From contig CM059971.1 of the NCBI GenBank assembly GCA_030490835.1, positions 72,682,224-72,746,223 on the forward strand: DNA of 64,000 nucleotides. Direction: 5' to 3'. This stretch comes from Annona cherimola (Eukaryota; Streptophyta; Magnoliopsida; Magnoliales; Annonaceae). This document shows positions 56,946-64,000 of this stretch, one piece after another. How positions within the stretch are numbered: position 1 is the stretch's first letter; each line of letters starts with the position of its first letter. The notes beneath the pieces were generated by a model, which had not been told where the DNA came from, searched no databases, and was given only the letters and a program-made list of their open reading frames with translations. The position numbers were made by a program, and so were the translations under genes.

Positions 56946-57424
56946 TGTCAACACTCTCATAGCTTAAAAAACTATACATAAAACACTACATACATAAATA
57001 ACAAATAAGCCCTATGTCGATCCACAATTTCCGTAACCGTACACAACTTAAGGCTTGATGGGAAGTTAAATCTTTTCCTAAACTCGAGATTTAGCAAACC
57101 AAAACTAAAATCTATTCATCCCTAACACGAATCGTATGGTTACCCCATGATTTGAATGGGTTTTTTCATAACCCTAATATACCCCCATGGCTCCGCAACC
57201 AAATCTAAGGTATAGAGTTCGATTTAGATTCTCACTTTCATGATTTTAACCCCATGTATGACGATCTACATGGATATAACAAAAGCCCTATTGTTTCCGC
57301 ACGCTTTGGGAGAAATTTCAAAAACCCCAAAACTTTCGTCTCCCGTACCTTGGACGGCAACCGGCTGTGACAAAGGTGAGGTGCTCCAGCGTCAATGTCC
57401 TGGGCGAGCAGCGGTCAGACGGTC

Positions 57425-57472
57425 ACCTCTCTCTCTCTCTCTCTCGCTTCCCCCCCCCCCCCCCCCCCCCCC
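57425..57472. repeat. (CT)n followed by a run of about 23 C
   Basis: About ten CT units, then GCTT, then an uninterrupted C run. It is highly unstable sequence and may carry assembly error in length. Confidence 0.95.
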
Positions 57473-58499
57473 TACCTTCTTCCTCTCCTCCTTTTATTAA
57501 ATTTTTTTTTTACTTCGTGAAGAGGTTGCTCCTTTGTGGTCCCCTTATTAGCACACGTGTTAGCTGCCTAACATTTTTTTTGTTGTTTTTTTTATAATAA
57601 CAATTGTATTTAGGTGGTAGGGATATTTGAAGTTTTAGAGCAAAGTGAACACATAACAATTGAACTTTTGAAAGAAAATATATAACATACAAAAAATTTC
57701 AATATAATTTTTATTTAAAATATATACTAAATAATATTAATATATTGTATTCAATCTAAAACCTTTCGCTCTCTAGAATTACCATGTTTTTTAATATTTC
57801 TTGAACATGAGTTGAAAAAATTATCTACTACTCTATACTATGAATATAACGCACAAATTTTGACATTAATATAATTTTACAACTTCATCAAAAGGTATAT
57901 TTTTATAGTTATTTATTATTTAAATATCAAATAATAATTAACTTTCATTTAAAAATAAACACTTCTTGCAAATGCATACCTAATATAAAATAAAATATTT
58001 AAAATATTAAATTACGTTAGTAAAAAGGATTAATATATTAACAACAACTTTTAAAATAAGATAGATTTCATTGCAATTAAGCCCATCAACAGAAATGAGA
58101 ATAGCAACCAAAAGATTGTTGGTTACAATTTTGCTATTCAAAGCTACAACTTTTTTGCAATGAGATAAATTTCATTGTAATTTGTTATTACAAGAGCAAC
58201 AAAAGCATCATTTTGTTACAATTCATCCAACAATTGCAGCAAAAAAATTTTCGTTGCAATGTTTTGTTACAATTGTCTCCAACAAATTGCAATGAAAAAT
58301 TTTCCATTGCAATTTTTGTTGCAATTGAACATAATAGCAACCAATTTTTGCAAGGAGTTAAATTTCATTGCAACTTGAAAATAAAACAACACCAATGCAA
58401 CGAAAACTTTATTTCGATGAAATAATCTCATTAATTGCAACAAAATAAATTTACATTGCAAATTTTTTGTTGCAATTGTTAACTTTTATTGTCGTGCAA

Positions 58500-59608
58500 G
58501 GCAGTAACACTCTCTCTCTAAAAGAGATAAGGCCCACCATTTGCAAAAATAAATCCACTATCTTTTAATGTATCCACTACTTTTTTTATAGGATATACAT
58601 CCACTACTTAGGTAGACAGACTAGGGCGCAAATATCTTTGGATGCATTCATGGATTAGGTGCGTGTAAAAAATAATGGCTGAATGATCAATCCTTTTCTT
58701 CTCGTTCAACATGTGGACGGTCTAGATTTTCTATTGATTCATGTGCTTAAAAGCATGATTTCTAGGGTCAACTCGTTAACATGTTTGTACAAGCTGTTTA
58801 TAAACATATCAGGGTCAACTTTTTTACCTAAATATGTTGTAATCCTTTATCTCAATAACCCATTTAATGATCCATTTAATTCATAGAACTTGCCAAACTC
58901 GGTGACCCGTTTAGTGATCCTTTAAAAAGGAATATGCTTTTGTTGGAGTTTAATGTGTTATTTGATTGGGTTGATGGCATATCTTATGATATAAATTTTA
59001 TGTTAAAGTTTTTCATATTGATATAACAGAAATTATTATTACTATAAATCACTAGCTTCTTAAGATTATCATATATGTTTACAAGATTTTAATATTTTTT
59101 ATCATTAGGAGTCTAGTTTTGATTTGTTCATGTAGTTTTAACAAATTAGTTTATTGATTTGTTCATGTGGTTTTAACAAGTTAATTTATTTAGATAATCT
59201 ATTAACAACTTATTAACTCGTTTATTAAATGAGTTATAAACAAATAAGAATTGAGGTTTTGTAAATAAATTAGAGTTGAAATTTTATAAATAGATTAAGA
59301 TTAAATTCATGCTCCAGCCTGTCCAACTCGATTCATTTACACCACTAATAATTCCTAGTTGGAAAAACCAACAGGTAAAGCACGTTTGGTGGATAAACGA
59401 CTTTCTGGTTCTAAAAAATTATAACTCACTTTTTCATTTTTTATACAACTCTTTCCAATATTCATACAATATTTTCCGTTCTAACATTGAAAATATTTTT
59501 TCTATCTCATATCATCATCCAATGAGTCACTTTTCCCACGTCATCCTCAGTAGTTTTTGAAAAGGGTTGAAAAGAATCTAACTTTTTGATTCAATAAATC
59601 TCTGTTCA
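58500..59608. other. AT-rich DNA with a decayed hAT-type relative
   Basis: About 58915-59350 resembles the 61339-61933 element (AACAACTTATTAACTCG, TTTATTAAATGAGTTATAA, and a terminal CATTTACACCACTAAT). Ends are too worn for a boundary call. No gene was seen. Confidence 0.4.
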
Positions 59609-59994
59609 ATTTTGGGTAGGGGTGCAGCTAGGTCCGGGTAGGGTTCTACCCTACCCTTACCCTATTTTAAAAACCTCTACCCTACCCTATTTTAGACCGG
59701 GTCGGTTATTGGGTTACCCTACCCTATTTTTTAAGGTCGATTCCGGTTTCGGTTTCGGTTCTAAATCGGTTCCAAAAGTAATATGTAACCTGCTCCATCT
59801 ACTAATATAAATATGTACAAATAAAATATATAACCAGTTGAATATGAGTCAGCAGTTAATCGACACAGCTGCCCAGCCACACTATACAATGTGTTACATG
59901 CAATGCAACAATCTGTTGCTATCTGTACCATGCAATTTGTTGGAAATTGACATGGGAAGTAGTTTAAATAAATGTACATAAGAAATAAAACATA

Positions 59995-60140
59995 CCCTTT
60001 TGTCGTTCCTAGACTTATATGCGTTCGAATCTCCCATGTGAGGTGCTGCAAGGCCCAACATCTCCATGAAGCCACTGCTCTAAGTTCTCATTGTTGAGAT
60101 ACTCATAAACAAGCATCCTCAATAGGGGAAGATGAAACCT
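59995..60140 (-). pseudogene. Captured receptor-like kinase exon fragment
   Basis: The minus strand encodes LLRMLVYEYLNNENLEQWLH then GDVGP, the hinge and alpha-D region typical of the plant receptor-like kinase group with RMLVYEYVNNGNLEQWLHG. One base out of frame, it continues LTWEIRTHISLGTTKG, which matches the next conserved segment. There is thus a +1 frameshift near 60055. It ends in KG|GTATGTT, a donor-like sequence at a place where these kinase genes commonly have an intron. That points to capture of genomic DNA, not of cDNA. No ATP-binding loop or catalytic loop is present, so it cannot encode a kinase. Confidence 0.8.
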
Positions 60141-60195
60141 TGAATCATTGACGCTGCAACGAAAGATGAAGAGAGAAGAGAGACAAACAGAGAGA

Positions 60196-60345
60196 CTGAG
60201 AGAGAGAGAGATAGGCTCGGAAAAATCGATTGAGAGACAGAGAGATTGATCAAGAGAGAGAGAGAGAAACAGAGATAGAGAGAGATCGATCAAGAGAGAG
60301 AGACAGGGAGATTGAGAGAGAATGAGTGAGAGAGAGAGAGATAGA
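60196..60345. repeat. Interrupted (AG)n low-complexity tract
   Basis: GA-rich repeats interrupted by GATCAAGAGAGAG, GACAGAGAGA and similar. Long Ser/Leu-rich open frames on the minus strand across this tract are artefacts of the repeat. Confidence 0.9.
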
Positions 60346-60477
60346 GATAGACAGACAGAGAGAGTGAGAGAGAAGGCGACACCGGAAGGGAGGGGCCGGG
60401 AAGCATTGACACCAGAAAAGGGAGAGAGATGCAGCGACGGAGCCCGAAAAATTCGAGAGGAAGGGGGAGAAGCGGGA

Positions 60478-60687
60478 GACAGAGCAGCAGCGATGCGCCG
60501 AGGGAGAGGGAGAGGGAGGGAGGGAGAGAGAGAGGAGAGGCGACACAGGACAGCAGGAGAGGAGAGGGACAGAGCAGCAGCGATGCGCCGAGGGAGAGGG
60601 AGAGGGAGAGGGAGAGGGATAGGGAGAGAGAGGAGAGGCGACGCGGGACGGCGGGAGAGGAGAGGGACAGAGCAGCAACGATGCGCC

Positions 60688-60731
<44 letters not shown>

Positions 60732-60757
60732 GAGAGAGAGAAGCAGCGATGCGCCGA
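60478..60757. repeat. Minisatellite of about 90-98 bp units inside the hAT-type element
   Basis: AGAGCAGCAGCGATGCGCCG recurs at 60481 and 60571, near 60669 with one change, and as a partial copy near 60742. The units differ mainly in the number of GGGAGA steps. The spacing is 90, 98 and about 68 bp. Confidence 0.85.
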
Positions 60758-61338
60758 ATCCCGATTGCTGCCTTGCTGGTCTGGGACGGGAAGACCGGAG
60801 ATGGCGAAGAGAACAGGCGATGGCCGATGGCGATAGGGTGAAGGGCGTCGGCGTTGGAGAACAGGCGATGGCCGATTTGGGAATTTAGGGCAGAGGAGCA
60901 CGACTGCACGAGCCCGCAACCTCATAATATATATATTATTATAATATTATTATATAAATTTGGTTCGGTTCCGGGTACCCAGTTGTTGGAACCGACCCTA
61001 CCCAAATCTACCCCGGGTATTTTTTACCCAGAACCGAACCGACCCTGCGGGTAACCCTGGTGGAACCGAATCGATCCTATTTTGAGTACCCATCGGGTCG
61101 ACCCGTAGGTACCCGACCCAAGTTGCACCCCTAATTTTGGGGTCAACTCAACTCTATTTTCTCAGCCCAACTCCTAAACCAACTCAACCAAATTTAAAAT
61201 GGGTAGGTTGTATGAGTTGGAATCGAACTTAGCCCATTAATACTAGTTATATTTTTTTAGTCTTTTATGAATATACGAAAGTTGGCCGGCTGTAGCAAGT
61301 CGACTAGAGGCTTATTTTCCCATGCGTTGTGTACCCAC

Positions 61339-61933
61339 TAGGGGTGTTAATGGTCATGATCAACTCATCAACCCGCTCATCCAATCCGTTTATAAATGGG
61401 TTAGGGTTAAGATTTTTGAATAAACGGGTTATAATCCGCCAACTCGTTTAACCATTTAATTAAATAAACAAATTAGAGTTGAGATTGTATAACCCGTCAA
61501 CCTGTTTAGTAACCCGTTTAATCCATATAACCTATTCAACCTATTCAACTCATTTAACTCACTTAATTCATTAAAGTTCTATATATAAATGTAAACTCCT
61601 TAGTTATTTTTCCTCTCTACGTCTTCCTCTCGTTACCTAATTTTTCATTTTTCTGCTACTGCCTTAATTACATTTCCTATTACTGCTCTATTTTTATTTT
61701 TCCTATGCCGAAAATACTCTCGTCTCTCCCTGCGGGATCATCATTTACTAGAGTCTAAACTTTCAGGTCATCTGCTAGACAACCCATTAATAACCCGCTA
61801 ACCCGTTTATTAAATGAGTTAGGATTCAAGTGTTTTAAATGGATTAATAAACGGATTAGGGTTGAGATATTTTAAATGAGTTAGGATTAGGATTAGGCTC
61901 TAACCCGTCCAACCCAATCCGTTAACACTCCTA
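61339..61933. mobile_element. hAT-type non-autonomous element, 595 bp
   Basis: The termini are TAGGGGTGTTAATGG and CCGTTAACACTCCTA. The flanking 8-mers gtacccac (61331-61338) and gtactcac (61934-61941) agree at 7 of 8 positions. Subterminal CAACCCGCTCATCC and GGATTAGGGTTGAG blocks and the interior are shared with 1024-1476. It is non-coding. Confidence 0.85.
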
Positions 61934-62258
61934 GTACTCACTAGAGCTTTTGGAAATTTTTAGGAGCGTTTGGCCAAAAACGAAAAATGCGGCCTTTGGT
62001 GAAAGATACTTAACAGCAAAAGTTTTTGTGTTTTCCAAAAGCATTCAGTTGATTCTTTCCATGAAACAGTATAGTTTTGCTATGTATGATAGCTAGGCTG
62101 AACAGGCCCTAAGATTGATCATGGTTACAAAGAACTCAAATGGGAATGACTAGTCATCAGCTAACATTTGATGGGCCTCTTCCATGTTAGACCTAGTTTG
62201 CTTTTTGTAACTCCAATGGATTCAGCTCATTATTAACATGTGGTTGGGTTTAAAATAA

Positions 62259-62660
62259 GGGTAATCTGTATATATACTCACATAGTTTGACGTTAATTGT
62301 AGATATACTTACGTAGTTTCACGAATTGCATATTACTCCCACACAGTTTCACCAAAATCGCGTATTAACCCCATGTCGTTACTTGTCGTTAATACTTTGC
62401 CTAAAATGACAAAAATGTCCTTATTCATAATTCGCAAATATACCCATATAGTTTGACGCTAATTGCAGATATACCCACAAAGTTTTACAAATTGCATATT
62501 ATCCCCACATAATTTCACCGAAATTGCATATGACCTCTACATAGTTTCATGGGAGTCATATGCAATTTTGGCGAGGTAATATGCAATTCGCAAAACTATG
62601 TGTGTATATTTACAATTAGCGTCAAAATACAGGGATATATATATATATATGCAAATTACC
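62259..62660. repeat. MULE-type MITE related to 43898-44288
   Basis: It starts GGGTAATCTGTATATATAC and ends ATATGCAAATTACC. The interior blocks (TTCACGAATTGCATATTAC, CATGTCGTTACTTGTCG, TATGCAATTTTGGCG) match the 391-bp copy in the CYP93 intron. No clean 9-bp duplication was found. Confidence 0.65.
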
Positions 62661-63195
62661 AATAAAGACATTTTCGTCATCAAGCAAGGAATTCATGACA
62701 GGTAACAACATGGAGGTAAGACTCAATTTTAGTGAAACTATGTAGGTAATATGCAATTCGTGAAACTATGTGGATATATCTGCAATTAGCATCAGACTAT
62801 ATGGGTATAAATGCAAAAATAATTTGCAAATATACCTAATATTTTGATCATAATTGCAAATATAGCCACTTAATTGTATAAATTATAAATAATCCTATAT
62901 AGTTTGATGATAATTATAGATATACCTACACCATCACAACTCCATTATGATATAGGTATATTTGCAAAATATGTAATCTATGAGAGTATATTTGTAATTT
63001 ATCCTTTTTTATGATTTTTAATATGCCCACATAATTTTCATATATTTGCAAATATACTCACATTGTGATAGCACTGCGATGGAATAGTGACCATGTGATG
63101 ATATGAGTATATTCGTAATTATGGTCAAACTATGTAAAAGTTATTTACAATTTTTAAAACTAAATAAGTATATATACAATTATGGTAAAATTATA
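62661..63195. repeat. Array of rearranged ATATGCAATT / ATATACCCAC inverted blocks
   Basis: Repeated motifs such as GAAACTATGTAGGTAATATG, TTTGCAAATATACC and TATATTTGTAATTTATCC run on after the element at 62259, in mixed orientation. It looks like several nested or decayed copies of the same family. Confidence 0.5.
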
Positions 63196-64000
63196 TGAGT
63201 ATATTTACAAATTATCCATTAACATTATATATGACCATGAGAATGCTAACAACGAAAAATAATAATAATATCAGCAATTTTATTTTTCCTAGCATGGATC
63301 GGATCCAAGAAGGGTTCAACTTGGCCGTGTTAACTGAATCTACCATGAAAACTAAATTTCAACCCGAAATCAGGTAAAATAAATTTGGATTTGGAGTCAT
63401 GCATGTGAATGCAAACCTCGCCGGTGACAATCCAACTGAAACTCTTTCATATATATTTGATGTGAATATATATTTTTAATATATACTTTTATACAATCAC
63501 ATATATTTAATAGAGACTATTAATTGATCTGAATATATATTTTTAATATAACTTTTATACAATCACATATATTTAATGGAAACTATTAATTAATATTTAT
63601 TTTTAATTGATAAGTGTATTACATATCAAAAATTTATCCTAAGACAATTATTTTTAATAATATTAAATAATTCGTGCATTAATTGTTCATTGTTTTAAAT
63701 ATTTGTCGTTAAAAGTGAATTCAAAATTATATATAATATCATTTATATTTTTAAAAATGATGGGCACAAGCTAATACACTCACTTTTATAAAACCTGTAA
63801 ATCAAAGCTTTTTAATTCTATTTATTCAATTTAATGTTATAAAATAAATATTATTTTATTTTTTGACAAATGATGGCCATTTATGTTGTTTTTTAAATCA
63901 AGTTTTAATATACTTTAAAATATAATATTTTAATTTATTAATTTGGGCAATATGATGTATTATTAAAACTATGAAATAAGTACATTTTAAACTAAAACAA
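63196..64000. other. AT-rich terminal region
   Basis: No gene was recognised. A direct repeat of about 85 bp (TGAATATATATTTTTAATAT, ACTTTTATACAATCACATAT, TTAATAGAGACTATTAATT) occurs at about 63461 and again near 63529. Confidence 0.5.

Larger units (their letters stand above)
53379..58496. mobile_element. CACTA (En/Spm)-type non-autonomous element, about 5.1 kb
   Basis: The left end is CACTATAACAAAAGTCACC and the right end, read inward, is CACGACAATAAAAGTTAAC; over 28 bases about 21-22 agree. Beyond each end are TAA and CAA, compatible with a worn 3-bp duplication. The first ~450 bp and last ~470 bp are packed with AGCAACGAAAATTT and TTTCGTTGC-type repeats in both orientations, the subterminal arrays typical of plant CACTA elements. 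Between them are gene-like fragments (coiled coil near 56.7-56.9 kb, exon-like sequence near 54.8 kb, a CT/C-rich stretch near 57.4 kb) but no transposase that I can recognise. Confidence 0.72.
59617..61133. mobile_element. hAT-type element carrying captured gene sequence, perfect 8-bp TSD
   Basis: The termini are TAGGGGTGCAGCTAGG and CCAAGTTGCACCCCTA. The 8-mer attttggg flanks both sides exactly (59609-59616 and 61134-61141). Both subterminal zones carry GGGTAGGG, CTACCCTACC and GGTACCCG repeats, as in the 48444 element. The 1517-bp element has no transposase. Inside are a receptor-kinase exon fragment (59995-60140, minus strand), a long GA-rich low-complexity block and a GC-rich minisatellite. 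This is the structure of a gene-capturing (Pack-type) non-autonomous hAT. Confidence 0.93.

Noticed and set aside
60250..60925. Long open frames of 188-219 aa on both strands, Ser/Leu-rich or Arg/Glu-rich
   Set aside because: They are translations of (AG)n and GGGAGA low-complexity DNA and the minisatellite; composition is repeat-driven and no domain is present.
1..64000. CRISPR arrays, bacterial operons, phage or viral sequence, LTR retrotransposon pairs
   Set aside because: I looked for regularly spaced direct repeats, paired LTRs with TG...CA ends, and polyprotein frames; none was found apart from the RNase H-like remnant.

Overview
This is a stretch of nuclear DNA from a flowering plant, probably a woody dicot or early-diverging lineage. 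The evidence is intron-rich eukaryotic genes with GT-AG splicing, a plastid ECF-type ABC subunit, plant ABCB and A-type P450 genes, very AT-rich introns and intergenic DNA, and many plant-type DNA transposons. The species cannot be fixed from the sequence. Gene density is low: five genes in 64 kb. No rRNA gene, functional tRNA gene, CRISPR array or organellar insert was seen.

Layout. (1) 2666-3559 (+): the last two exons of an unrecognised gene whose 5' part lies to the left. (2) 4545-21760 (-): a complete 10-exon gene for the plastid ATPase ABCI11 (NAP14 type), spread over 17 kb because its introns hold MITEs, a SINE, a hAT element and duplications. (3) 21.8-33.9 kb: gene-poor DNA packed with foldback elements. 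It includes several copies of a palindromic family ending in GCACCCGGGTGCA-like motifs, a nested Tourist-type MITE, a 77-bp perfect tandem duplication and a 368-bp hairpin. (4) 33917-40357 (+): a complete 12-exon ABCB (P-glycoprotein type) transporter gene, predicted at 1259 aa with both nucleotide-binding domains intact. (5) 40964-41392 (-): a degenerate RNase H-like retroelement remnant. (6) 42607-48361 and 50372-52001 (both -): two intact tandem cytochrome P450 genes of CYP93 type. They share one intron position, but the intron is 76 bp in one and 4183 bp in the other. (7) 52-64 kb: no intact gene. It holds a CACTA-type element of about 5.1 kb, a hAT-type element carrying a receptor-kinase gene fragment, further hAT-type elements and repeated inverted-repeat elements.

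Working together: the P450 pair is a local duplication, probably in flavonoid-type specialised metabolism by family analogy, next to an ABCB exporter or importer. A functional link between them is only a possibility. The clearest novelty is in the transposons. A family of non-autonomous elements with TAGGGGTG-type ends has 8-bp target-site duplications that can be read directly from the sequence. One member carries a gene fragment and another sits just upstream of the TATA-like box of the first P450 gene.
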